NCBI GenBank assembly: GCA_012729335.1
Contig: JAAYDJ010000007.1
Location: 310,001 to 374,000 of the forward strand
Source of the DNA: Bacteroidales bacterium
Lineage (GTDB): Bacteria; Bacteroidota; Bacteroidia; Bacteroidales; Prolixibacteraceae
DNA: 64,000 nt
Reading direction: 5' to 3'
The position numbers and the translations under genes are program-made. A model generated the notes under the pieces. That model worked only from the letters and a program-made list of their open reading frames with translations, ran no database searches and was not told the DNA's origin. Positions 30,549-40,123 of the stretch are shown piece after piece. The stretch's first letter is position 1; each line of letters starts with the position of its first letter.

Positions 30549-31748
30549 TCAATTCTCGGAAGCGCGGCGTGATTTTTCCCAGGTGACTTTCTGGTTGCCT
30601 TTGAAATAACGGCAGATGCCCCATACTGAGGCATAGTTGATGGCCACGAAATAGTAGGGGGCAAAGAAGAGCTTCAGTTTCACTTTCCGGTGTTCGGCAT
30701 ATCCTCCGGCCAGGGCGAGCAGGTAACAGAAGATCTGAAACCAGAGAAGCAGTGTGGGGAATTCCGGGAGGAACCAGGCATTCCGGGAAGCCACCAGGGC
30801 GATGTTAACCGGCAGGAAAAGAAAGAGAAAGAGGGGAGCCACCGACCAGCGGAGCACCTTATGGGAGAAGTACTGCCAGCTGAGGATTCCGTAACGGAAG
30901 GGATTGAGGAGGTATCCCAGGCGGAACATGGTCTGAACTCCTCCTGCGGCAATTCTGACCTTGCGTTTAAGTTCCTCCTTTACGTTCAGGGAGGCGGTTT
31001 CTTCGGCAAAGGCATCGGGGGTGTAGGCGATCCGGTAACCCTGAGCGGCGATGCGCAGGGTGATGATAAAGTCATCAAGAAGGGTATCCTTTTCAACGGG
31101 TTCAAAAAGTGCAGTGCGAATGGCAAAGAGTTCGCCCACGCCGCCCACGGCCGAATTGAGTTCAGCGTCGAGCTTTTTGATAAGGGATTCGAATTTCCAG
31201 TAAAGCCCTTCACCGGCAGCTGAGGCGGTGTCGGCTTCCTTCTCAACGATTCTTTTTTCGCCCGCGACGGCCCCCGTCTGCGGATCCCTGAAACAGGCAG
31301 TCATCTCCCTGATGGTGTTCCGGCTCAACCGGGTGTTGGCATCGGAAAAAATGACCAGAGGCGCCTTCACGAAGGTCATCCCCCGGTTCATGGCATCGAT
31401 TTTCCCTTTCCTTTCAGGCTGGTGGTAGACCTCAATCCCGGGGTAATTGCGCAGCAGGTCAGGTGTTCCGTCGTCTGACCCGTCGGTGACCCAGATATAT
31501 TGTATTTTCTCCTTCGGATAGTCAAGGGCAAAAGAATTGGCCACCTTGCGTTCCACGTAGTGTTTTTCGTTGTAGGCGGTGACAAAGAGGCAGACTTCAG
31601 GTTCAGCACTTTCAGACTCCGCGGGCGGGAGGCTTCTCTTCTTTCCGAATTTTCTTTTAAGGGTCACCAGGAGGTAGAGCACCAGACCGTATCCTGCATA
31701 GCTGTAAAAGAGGAGGATGAGCATGAACCAGAAGAGAAAAGCCAGCAT
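30549..31748 (-). CDS. Glycosyltransferase family 2, membrane-associated
   Basis: FVTAYNEKHYVERKVANS, WVTDGSDDGTPDLL, FSDANTRLSRNT; C-terminal TMs. Confidence 0.9.
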   Translation of the reverse strand: MLAFLFWFMLILLFYSYAGYGLVLYLLVTLKRKFGKKRSLPPAESESAEPEVCLFVTAYNEKHYVERKVANSFALDYPKEKIQYIWVTDGSDDGTPDLLRNYPGIEVYHQPERKGKIDAMNRGMTFVKAPLVIFSDANTRLSRNTIREMTACFRDPQTGAVAGEKRIVEKEADTASAAGEGLYWKFESLIKKLDAELNSAVGGVGELFAIRTALFEPVEKDTLLDDFIITLRIAAQGYRIAYTPDAFAEETASLNVKEELKRKVRIAAGGVQTMFRLGYLLNPFRYGILSWQYFSHKVLRWSVAPLFLFLFLPVNIALVASRNAWFLPEFPTLLLWFQIFCYLLALAGGYAEHRKVKLKLFFAPYYFVAINYASVWGICRYFKGNQKVTWEKSRRASEN

Positions 31749-32950
31749 CAGTTCAGGTTTTGGAGGTAAAAGTCAGCGAGTCGGCGGGCGATGGTGAGGT
31801 TATCCAGGTGTTCCCCGGCAAGCAGTGCGGCATTTCGGCCCAGGGTGAGGCAAAGTTCATGATTCCCGATGACCCTCTCAATAGCCTGGGCAAAAGCAGG
31901 GGCATCGTCGGCCAGGAGGAGGTGGGTCCCATCGGTGACCGGAAGTCCTTCGGCCCCGAGGGTAGTGGAGATAATGGCTTTTCCCAGGGCCATCCCTTCG
32001 GCGATCTTAACCCGCATTCCGCTGCCCGAGAGAAGGGGAACCAACATGATGGCTTTGGAGTGCATGAAACTGGGAGCGCTCTCCACTTCTCCGAGGTAAA
32101 CCACACCAGGCTGTTTGAGTTTTTCCACGAGCCAGGCGGGTGCGTTTCTCCCGGCGACATAGAGTCTGAGGCCGGGATGCTTTGCGGAGAGTTCCTCCCA
32201 CACCCCTTTCAGGAACCAGAGCAGTCCCTCCTGGTTGGGGGCCCATTCCAAAGACCCCAGGTGAAAGAGGGAGGGATATTCGGTTTCGCCGGTCAGAAGT
32301 GCCGGATCGGGAGGCTCAATCCCGGAAAGGGTCACCAGCGAGGGGCGTCTGTTGCCCATTTGACTGAGGATCTGGTTGTCACGGCCGGTGATCGGCACCA
32401 GCAGGTCGTAACGGTTGATCCAACCCTGCTCAAAAAGGGCGATGCGGCGTGACAGAATCTGCAGGTATACTTTTTTAAGCCCGGAGGTCAGGGCGGCTGT
32501 ACGCTGCCAGATCTCCGCCTCAATGTTATGGGCGCGGTAGGCGATCAACGCTTTTGAATGGGCTCTGATCAGCGGGATATAGGGACAGAGGTACAATCCT
32601 TCAAGCTGGACAATATCAAAATCCTTTTCCTTCAGAAGGGAGGTCAGGGCATTTCTGTAGCTGCCGGAGATGAATCTGACGGCATTGTAGGGCAGGCGCG
32701 AAAAAAGGAGGTTGCCGAGGGCGCTGAGGGGGGAGACCGGGGCCGGCACCTCCGCAAACCTGAAATCGGCCAGTTTCCTGACCTCAGGGGGAATCTCTTC
32801 CTTTCGGGTGTGGTGTTTGAGGGTGTTCATCGACAGGATGGTCACCTCATGCCCCAGGCGGTAAAATCCCCTGGTGAGGTTCAGCATGGCAATGGCCCCA
32901 CCGTCTTTGTCGGGCCATGGCGGCTTATTGGTCAGCTGAAGGATCCTCAT
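31748..32950 (-). CDS. Glycosyltransferase (group 1 / GT4-like)
   Basis: MRILQLTNKPPWPDKDGGAIAMLNL, HNIEAEIWQRTA, GSGMRVKIAEGMALGKAIISTTLGAEGL. Confidence 0.92.
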   Translation of the reverse strand: MRILQLTNKPPWPDKDGGAIAMLNLTRGFYRLGHEVTILSMNTLKHHTRKEEIPPEVRKLADFRFAEVPAPVSPLSALGNLLFSRLPYNAVRFISGSYRNALTSLLKEKDFDIVQLEGLYLCPYIPLIRAHSKALIAYRAHNIEAEIWQRTAALTSGLKKVYLQILSRRIALFEQGWINRYDLLVPITGRDNQILSQMGNRRPSLVTLSGIEPPDPALLTGETEYPSLFHLGSLEWAPNQEGLLWFLKGVWEELSAKHPGLRLYVAGRNAPAWLVEKLKQPGVVYLGEVESAPSFMHSKAIMLVPLLSGSGMRVKIAEGMALGKAIISTTLGAEGLPVTDGTHLLLADDAPAFAQAIERVIGNHELCLTLGRNAALLAGEHLDNLTIARRLADFYLQNLN

Positions 32951-34415
32951 CTTTCATCAGTTTTCTGATCAGCTTCTCCGGAATGATTTTCTTGAAGAAG
33001 TTGGTATAGGTCTCGGCCGACATGATGGCGGAGTCCCTGACGGCCTTGTACGTGAGCCAGATGCCTACCGGAAGGAATATCGCCGAGGAGAACCACATGC
33101 CCACGGCCATGTTCCAGACATCCTCGCGTGCCGATTTTTCGCCCGTCATACTTACAATATAATACAGTATGAAAAGCAGAACGGAGACCACCACGGGCAT
33201 GCCCAGCCCTCCCTTGCGGATGATGGCCCCCAGGGGAGCCCCGATAAAGAAGAAAATCAGCACGGCAAAGGAGAGGGCGAATTTGCGGTGAAACTCCATG
33301 CTGTGTTGGTTAATCCGTTTCTTACGACCGTAGAGGTTGTTTTCGATATTGTTGATTTCCTGGAAGTTGTTGCGTGCAGTGTAGATGGCATTCTGGTACA
33401 CCTCCATGCCGTTCCATCTTTCCTGACCTGGGAGCAGCAGGGAAGGATCGATGATTTTCACCGAATCGGGGGTGAAGGTTTTTATCAGGGAGTCGTTTTC
33501 CATCATCCGGGCGTATAGCCTCTGGTTCAGTTGGGCCATGTACCGCGTGTTCAGGATGAAATTGCGGACCCGCAGTTTGTAATCGGCGGCCAGGGAGTCT
33601 TTGGCATAATTGAGCTGGTTGATGTTCAGCATCCGGTAGCTGTTCCTGAAGATACTCTCGTCGCGCCTCTGGAAGTCAAAATTCATGACCCTGATATTGA
33701 GGACCTGCTTGTAAAACCGGTCGCGGCGGAAAGGATAATTGGTTCTGCCTCCTTCCATGGTCTCCTCCGAGAAATTCTCCCCATTGAAAAGGGTGAGCAC
33801 CATGTAGTTTTTGTCCTCGGTGATGTTCAGGAATCCCGAGTCGGCCACAGTCACGCTTTCGTTGGTTTTGTTGTTGGTGTGGTCATAGATGAGGATGTCG
33901 TGGAGGGTGTTGGTCCGGTTATCAACTTTCCCCACCCTCACGGAATAGCCGTCGATTTCATTGGTGAAGACTCCTTCCTGGAGGACCATTTCAGGCCTTT
34001 GCTGTTTGACGCTCCAGAGCAGGGTAGTGAAGCGGAGGTTGGTATGGGGCAGGATGTTGTTGGCGAAGAAGAAGGCGGTACAGGTGATGAAAATGGCCAG
34101 GAAAATCAGGGGTTTCATCACTCTGAAGAGGGATATTCCGGAGGATTTCATGGCCACCAGTTCATAGTTTTCACCCAGTTCGCCGAAGGTCATGATGGAT
34201 GCCAGCAGCATGGCCAGGGGAAAGGCAAAGGGCAGCAATCCGAAGGAGGCGTAAAAGAGGAGTTCCGCAAGAATTCCCCAGTCCAGACCTTTCCCAACCA
34301 GATCATCGACATACTTCCACAGAAACTGCATTAAAAGTATGAAGACACATATAAAGAAGGTCATGAAAAATGGCCCTATAAAAGTCTTGAAGACATACCA
34401 ATGTAAACGCTTCAT
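32925..34415 (-). CDS. LptF/LptG family permease (YjgP/YjgQ)
   Basis: MKRLHWYVFKTFIGPFFMTFFICVFILLMQFLWKYVDDLVGKGL; LptFG-type layout. Confidence 0.92.
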   Translation of the reverse strand: MKRLHWYVFKTFIGPFFMTFFICVFILLMQFLWKYVDDLVGKGLDWGILAELLFYASFGLLPFAFPLAMLLASIMTFGELGENYELVAMKSSGISLFRVMKPLIFLAIFITCTAFFFANNILPHTNLRFTTLLWSVKQQRPEMVLQEGVFTNEIDGYSVRVGKVDNRTNTLHDILIYDHTNNKTNESVTVADSGFLNITEDKNYMVLTLFNGENFSEETMEGGRTNYPFRRDRFYKQVLNIRVMNFDFQRRDESIFRNSYRMLNINQLNYAKDSLAADYKLRVRNFILNTRYMAQLNQRLYARMMENDSLIKTFTPDSVKIIDPSLLLPGQERWNGMEVYQNAIYTARNNFQEINNIENNLYGRKKRINQHSMEFHRKFALSFAVLIFFFIGAPLGAIIRKGGLGMPVVVSVLLFILYYIVSMTGEKSAREDVWNMAVGMWFSSAIFLPVGIWLTYKAVRDSAIMSAETYTNFFKKIIPEKLIRKLMKDEDPSADQ

Positions 34416-34528
34416 GTCAGCCGGAATGAGATCCTTTTTGGAAATGCAAAGCTAGCTTTTTTCGGGGAATTACGGAGGGTTCAGGCGTTGAAACGCAAAG
34501 TGGGTATATCATCGGCCGGACTTACTTT

Positions 34529-34906
34529 TCAGGATCCCAGTACGTGCCGGAGGAGGGAAATATGGTTGTTCCAGAGGGTAATGATCTCCTCTTTTTCAAC
34601 GTCCTCACCGAAATCAGTGACCAGCAGGGCCACATCGCCAGTCAGCTCGTCCTGTAAAATCCGGAATTCGAAATAGGTGTGCTCGTCTTCCTTCCAGGTG
34701 AAACGTACCAGCTTGTTTTCCTTGTAGAGGGAAAGTTCGGCAGCTTCTTCGGAACCTTTCCAGATGAAGGTAAAAACCTTCCCCTCCATCCTTACATCAT
34801 CTGCAAACCATTCTGCTAACCCCGAGGGAGTACTCAGCCGGTTGAAGAGAACTTTGGGGGAACAATTTATAATATATTCAAGTTGTATCTTTTTCTTCCT
34901 GCTCAT
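34529..34906 (-). CDS. START-like (SRPBCC) domain protein
   Basis: MSRKKKIQLEYIINCSPKVLFNRLSTPSGLAEWFADDV. Confidence 0.88.
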   Translation of the reverse strand: MSRKKKIQLEYIINCSPKVLFNRLSTPSGLAEWFADDVRMEGKVFTFIWKGSEEAAELSLYKENKLVRFTWKEDEHTYFEFRILQDELTGDVALLVTDFGEDVEKEEIITLWNNHISLLRHVLGS

Positions 34907-35018
34907 ATGGAACGGGGTTGAATCAAGGTTCTCTTGATGTTATGTTGAATTGGCGTTAGTGATTTTGGTTTCCAATATACTATTTTTTCAACAAATTCCC
35001 GCTTTTTGAAAATAATTG

Positions 35019-35026
35019 TATATTTG
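35019..35026 (+). promoter_or_regulatory. Bacteroidetes -7-like element (TATATTTG) upstream of tRNA-Met
   Basis: TATATTTGC followed by ~110 nt of leader before the tRNA; no clear -33 TTTG at 19 bp. Confidence 0.5.
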
Positions 35027-35138
35027 CACCCCGAAAACAGGACGGAACACGGAAGCCGACGGGAAGCGAATCTGGCAGAGTCATAATGCCGGCAGGGGGA
35101 CCCGGAGGCAATGTTTTCAGGAAGTTCTTATACACGAT

Positions 35139-35212
35139 GGCGAGGTAGCTCAGCTGGTTAGAGCGCATGATTCATAATCATGAGGTCGCCGGATCATGCC
35201 CGGCTCTCGCTA
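35139..35212 (+). tRNA. tRNA-Met (CAT), elongator type
   Basis: GGCGAGG TA GCTC AGCTGGTTA GAGC G CATGA TTCATAA TCATG AGGTC GCCGG ATCATGC CCGGC TCTCGCT A folds as a full cloverleaf, anticodon CAT. Confidence 0.95.
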
Positions 35213-35236
35213 CACGGCAAAAGCCAGTGTTTACAG

Positions 35237-35264
35237 GGGGTTCAGCGATGAGCCCCTTTTTTTG
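35237..35264 (+). terminator. Rho-independent terminator after tRNA-Met
   Basis: GGGGTTCA-GCGA-TGAGCCCC followed by TTTTTTT. Confidence 0.85.
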
Positions 35265-35310
35265 TTGCTTGCATTTAGGGCGTAAATTGGCTACATTTGA
35301 AGATAGGAGT

Positions 35311-35358
35311 TTGTAAATAGCTTATAAATAGCTTATAAATAGCTTATAAATAGTTTTT
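35311..35358. repeat. 11-bp AT-rich tandem repeat
   Basis: TTGTAAATAGC TTATAAATAGC TTATAAATAGC TTATAAATAGT, about four units. Confidence 0.9.
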
Positions 35359-35694
35359 AAATCATAGCCCTCCGTTCTGCCGTTATCCCGGAAGGAAATA
35401 TCTTAATCCGTCAGGATGGAACAGCTTAAACGCTAAATTGTAAGGTTATTCGGGAACACCCCGATTTTTAAGTGATTTCTTGTCTTCACTAATTTTACAG
35501 CTTAACACATTGGGCGGTCAGCCCACTGGGTTTCACTAACCATGTCGAATTTTAACTTGTCCAGAAGGTTCATTATATGCAAAGTAGGCGATTGCGGGGT
35601 TCAAACCGATCCAACCGACATTATGTTGAAGCGGATTACAACCCTTGAATTTGCTACCATCACGCCTAATTATCATATAAAATATTAATAGATA

Positions 35695-36765
35695 TTAGTT
35701 TGTTTTAACAAATTCAACTCTGCGGTTTTGAGCTTTACCCTCCGGGGTATCGTTCGAGGTAGCAGGTGCAGTTTCCCCGTAACCTTTGTACGATAATCGT
35801 GATTGATCTATCCCAAGTTCAATTAGTTTTTTCATTACAGTATTTGCCCTTGCTACGGACAAGCTAAGGTTTACATCTTCATTGCCATCGCTGTCTGTAT
35901 GGCCTTCAACACTAAACCTGAGTTCTGGGTGTTCTTGCATCATTTTCAGCACATGGTTAATGGTTCCCATACTTTCGGGTTTAATGGTTGATTTGTTGAC
36001 ATCGAATTTAATACCGGTCGTAACAAACTTACCATCTGTAAGTAATCTGTCGTAAAGTGGTACGGCTCCTTTTGCTATTTTAATGTTTTTTATATAGCCT
36101 TTCTTTTGATTTCGTGCATCAAAAAGAAAGGTTAAGCCCATAGGATTAAAACCTACGTTGGGTACATTTATAATACGGGCATCATCAAGGTAAACTTTTA
36201 AAGCACGTTTGTTAAAAGATACTGCAATGTGTCGCCAACCCGGTATTTTAACAATAAACGGTTTTGAAGAAGAATATTCACTATTGGGGAATGAACCGTT
36301 TGTACTGCCAAAAACTACCGTTTGTTGTGTGATATCCACGGATGTATATGTTTTAGCATCTATCTTGCTTTTTTGATTTTTTGCATCATAAAACAATAAA
36401 CGGTATATGTTTTGACTAGGTAACCCCTGCTCGAAATAAGCATCAAATTCAATAGTAAATGCTTCCGGAAGATAATCATTGCCAGGGTTATTCATTAATG
36501 GAACAATACCCTGTTTATTCACCATTGCGGCCATTTTCACAAACAAGATGATGTTCTCGTTTCCGAAATTTGCATTTTCGACCAATCCGCCTGTTAAATC
36601 CCATTTACTGGGAAACTCTCCGTTTTGTTCACCCTCTTGGTTGTCTTCGAAAATTATTTCTGTACCGGGAACAAAATCATAATTCTGCCATTTTAAAGAA
36701 GCATTCTCCTGTGCGAAAGCAGTAAAGACTATACATTGCAACAAAAAAACAAAAAATTTCTTCAT
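35695..36765 (-). CDS. OmpA family protein
   Basis: Signal peptide MKKFFVFLLQCIVFTAFAQ; C-terminal OmpA/MotB motif FSVEGHTDSDGNEDVNLSLSVARANTVMKKLIELGID...PEGKAQNRRVEF. Confidence 0.93.
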   Translation of the reverse strand: MKKFFVFLLQCIVFTAFAQENASLKWQNYDFVPGTEIIFEDNQEGEQNGEFPSKWDLTGGLVENANFGNENIILFVKMAAMVNKQGIVPLMNNPGNDYLPEAFTIEFDAYFEQGLPSQNIYRLLFYDAKNQKSKIDAKTYTSVDITQQTVVFGSTNGSFPNSEYSSSKPFIVKIPGWRHIAVSFNKRALKVYLDDARIINVPNVGFNPMGLTFLFDARNQKKGYIKNIKIAKGAVPLYDRLLTDGKFVTTGIKFDVNKSTIKPESMGTINHVLKMMQEHPELRFSVEGHTDSDGNEDVNLSLSVARANTVMKKLIELGIDQSRLSYKGYGETAPATSNDTPEGKAQNRRVEFVKTN

Positions 36766-36859
36766 AAATTCCAGATCCTGTATTTCTATTGGTTTATTCA
36801 AACCCCAAAAATATAATTGGATTAGAAATTATGCGTTGTAAAAAAACGCCATACTTAAA

Positions 36860-37654
36860 CTATATGAACATTTTGGCAAACTGTTCATTATTTTCAAAGT
36901 ATCTCTTAGGGGTAGTACCTGTCATTAGCTTAAAGTCTTTAATAAAATGGCTGTAGTCATAATATCCTGCTTCTGAAATTAATTCGATAATCTTCCGTTC
37001 TGAATTTTGATTAAAATTTTTAAAAAAATGCAAGTTCCTAATAATGCGTAAGTAGCCCTTCAGGCTTAATCCAATTCTGACGTTAAAATAGCGCTGAAGG
37101 GTTCGTTCTGAATAAGGAAATATTGTTCTTATTTCATCTATGGTGATGTTTGCTTTTTTCTCAATTATTGTATCGATTAAAATATCAAATTTATCATACG
37201 AAATGAAATCATGGTCTGTAAGATTAATAAAGAATTCATCCAATAAGACGGCTTTGTCAGTTTCCGGCATGTTGGTTTTTAATTTTTGTAATAGACTATA
37301 AATTCCATCATTGAAATAATGAGCAGCTGATAACCCTTTATCGGTAAAAAGTTTTGCACTTACATTCAACAGTTTAAAAAGTGCTGTTGGTTTCAAATTA
37401 ACTCCAATCATTGATGAATTCTCAGTATTATTTATTTTTGCAAATTTTGAAAGTTGCCCAACAATCATAACTTCATCAATGGGAAAATCGTAATTTGAGA
37501 AAAATGCGTTTATGTTATTTCTTAAATGAAATTGTATGACCGGATGTCCTAAAGGAGGTATCATATCGTGTGTTGTCGCATGATTTTGAATGAAATAGTA
37601 ACTATATATATAATTCCGCAGGTTTATATTTGGTTTTAATTCTAATAATTGCAT
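36860..37654 (-). CDS. AraC family transcriptional regulator
   Basis: C-terminal HTH: IDEIRTIFPYSERTLQRYFNVRIGLSLKGYLRIIRN...ISEAGYYDYSHFIKDFKLMTGTTPKRY. Confidence 0.9.
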   Translation of the reverse strand: MQLLELKPNINLRNYIYSYYFIQNHATTHDMIPPLGHPVIQFHLRNNINAFFSNYDFPIDEVMIVGQLSKFAKINNTENSSMIGVNLKPTALFKLLNVSAKLFTDKGLSAAHYFNDGIYSLLQKLKTNMPETDKAVLLDEFFINLTDHDFISYDKFDILIDTIIEKKANITIDEIRTIFPYSERTLQRYFNVRIGLSLKGYLRIIRNLHFFKNFNQNSERKIIELISEAGYYDYSHFIKDFKLMTGTTPKRYFENNEQFAKMFI

Positions 37655-37918
37655 AATAATTTTGTATTATAACCTTCAATACTTCAAACTACGCTTATCA
37701 GATCAGATCCTGCCAACTGGTCTTAAACGTATTAGAAGTTTCATCAAAAACAGGCTATTTGAAACAGCCGGATTCCAGTTTGAGGTGATAAATCACCAAA
37801 CCTCCGAACTCCATTAAAAAGGGGCAATAATGCTTTACCTTAAAGGGTAGAGAGATCTCTTTGTGTAAACGAAATAACTTCTAATCTACGGTTTAGCGGG
37901 CTGATAAGTTTGTGACTT

Positions 37919-40123
37919 CTATATCATTTGTTTTATAATCCAAGACAGAACATCCTTAGATTTAATATCTGGCGTTGGACCGTAAATAAATTCCATATGT
38001 CCGGGTATTCCTACAAAAGATTTAGGAAATATTGGCATGGGACCTTCAAACTTATTCTTATTTATTTTCTTTGTGGTAATATCAATAATTTTAAATGACA
38101 AAGAATGCTGTACTCCTTGAGCAATAGCATGAGTATATTGTTGAGTGCCCACATATTTGCTTTTAAAATCATAAGATTGAAGTATGTATTTTGGAAATCC
38201 CATTATTTTGCTTTCATCATCAATACATATTAATCTGTCGTTCTCCTTAGTGTAATAGTTAGCATAGTATATAAGGTTTCTGTTGAGGTTGTCTATAAAC
38301 TCAGAAATATAGCTTATAAATAATTTCGTATTGTCATCGGATTTTGCAAAAAGCGAATGTATATATTTAATATAGGTTGTTCTCAAGTTAGTAAGGTTTT
38401 CAGTCATTTTTAATCTAAAGAAGTGGTTCAATTCATTTTTAGATTCAGCAGGAAGACTTGCTAATCGTGTCTCAATAATGTAATTTTTCGAGTCATAGGT
38501 CCTGTTAATATTTTCGATTTCTTTACGGATAAAAGAGTTATTTGGTCCATTGGAACTAATTTTCGAGGAAATCTTCTCTAGTGCCGACTCTATAATATCA
38601 ACCTTGGTTACATTCACCTTATTACACATTATCTCATAAAGTCGTTTTAATTTAGCTAACGTAGAAGTCTCCAGGAGAATCTCCTGCGAGATTACGGTTT
38701 CAAAATAGAATTTAAATATCTCTTCGTTCTCTGCCTTAAAGATAAGTTCCGTCTTCAAAAAATTATCTATAGCTTCGGTGCGAATATTGTAGTCATTGCA
38801 ATTCTTTGCAATACTGTATAGCAATTTATTGTCATGAATAGCTTGAAGGGCACCTTGACGTATATCAAGATTCTTGCCATATAAGACTATATCGTAAAGG
38901 ATGTCTGGTTCTTTTATCTTTATAATATCTGATTTTTCAAATATACCTTTATCCATTTTTGCAAGTTCTGAAAGAATGCCTTGATCAGTCAGATTATTAA
39001 AGGCATATCTTTTAATAGACTTATCCTTATCTGACATTACAATTTCTTGTAATACCTTCTGGTCTGTTAATCGGCTAATTGATTTTTCCCTGACTTTTAT
39101 TATATATTGATACCGTTCATTAGTGGCAAAATATGCTAGTTTATTTTGGTCAGTTAACTTTTCAATGGCATCCAAACTCCAGTCTGAACTTATGACCTCA
39201 TTCGCAATTTCGAATAATACATCTTGATCTGATATTTTTCCTAAGGCGGACAAGCGAACGTCTCTTTTTGGATCGTTTTTAGCGATATCAGCTAATGCTT
39301 TTTGTGTTTCTTTAAATTCCGAATTCTGATATACTAATCTGCGTATGGAGTATGATTTGTCGTTTTTGGCAATATTAGCCATAACATTCTGATCTGTAAT
39401 CTTCTGAAGTGCCACCTTGCGGATATTATCTTCTTTACTGTTTTTTGCAATTTCAATCAGCGTATTCTGGTCTGATAACCTCTTAGTGGCGATCATTCGG
39501 ATGTCTATATTCTTCGCGTATTTTGCTATTTCTGCCAGGGATTTTTGGTCTGTTATCTTTTCAAGTGCAGTTTTACTGTAATCTAAATTTGTGTTATTTA
39601 ATGCAATACTTGCCAAAATATCTGGATCTTTTAGCATTTTAATTCCCTTTAACTGAATGGTTAGATCATGGGAACTCCTTATCATATCGACTAATAAATT
39701 CTGGTCTGTTAACTTTTCAATGGCTTTAAACCGGATGTCAGAATGACCAGCTCTTTTCACTATATCCAGCAAAATATTTTGGTCTGTTAAATTCCTTATC
39801 GCTTCCAGACCCACGGCTATATTTACTGTCTGTATGGCGAGGCGTGCTAATAGATTTGGATCTGATATCTTTTCTGTGGATGCTAAACAGACTTCGACCT
39901 CCATGTCTTTTTTTGCAATTTCAAACAAAGCATTTTGGTCCGACAACTTTTTAATGGCTGCTATACGTATGTTTTTATTTGTATCACCTTTTGCAATTTT
40001 TGTTATTATGGCTTGATTAGAAATACTCTCAACAGCCAACATACGTTTGGAATATTCCGCATATTTCCACTTAGGACCGAAAAGCTTCCCAAAGATTTTC
40101 TCAAAGATATTTAATATACTCAT
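37919..40123 (-). CDS. HEAT-like tandem-repeat protein with unclassified C-terminal domain
   Basis: Repeated (I/L)(T/S)DQNxLxxIAKxxxxxxIRxxAIxK units across residues ~30-450, then a ~280 aa non-repeat C-terminal region. Confidence 0.75.
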   Translation of the reverse strand: MSILNIFEKIFGKLFGPKWKYAEYSKRMLAVESISNQAIITKIAKGDTNKNIRIAAIKKLSDQNALFEIAKKDMEVEVCLASTEKISDPNLLARLAIQTVNIAVGLEAIRNLTDQNILLDIVKRAGHSDIRFKAIEKLTDQNLLVDMIRSSHDLTIQLKGIKMLKDPDILASIALNNTNLDYSKTALEKITDQKSLAEIAKYAKNIDIRMIATKRLSDQNTLIEIAKNSKEDNIRKVALQKITDQNVMANIAKNDKSYSIRRLVYQNSEFKETQKALADIAKNDPKRDVRLSALGKISDQDVLFEIANEVISSDWSLDAIEKLTDQNKLAYFATNERYQYIIKVREKSISRLTDQKVLQEIVMSDKDKSIKRYAFNNLTDQGILSELAKMDKGIFEKSDIIKIKEPDILYDIVLYGKNLDIRQGALQAIHDNKLLYSIAKNCNDYNIRTEAIDNFLKTELIFKAENEEIFKFYFETVISQEILLETSTLAKLKRLYEIMCNKVNVTKVDIIESALEKISSKISSNGPNNSFIRKEIENINRTYDSKNYIIETRLASLPAESKNELNHFFRLKMTENLTNLRTTYIKYIHSLFAKSDDNTKLFISYISEFIDNLNRNLIYYANYYTKENDRLICIDDESKIMGFPKYILQSYDFKSKYVGTQQYTHAIAQGVQHSLSFKIIDITTKKINKNKFEGPMPIFPKSFVGIPGHMEFIYGPTPDIKSKDVLSWIIKQMI

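Noticed and set aside
35139-35212. tRNA-Met as attachment site of an integrated element
   Set aside because: No second copy of the tRNA 3' sequence and no integrase seen up to 41 kb; kept only as an AT-rich island observation.
37784-37797. GGTGATAAATCACC palindrome between AraC and HEAT genes
   Set aside because: A short perfect inverted repeat, but with no T-run, no repeated occurrence noticed and no positional logic beyond being intergenic.
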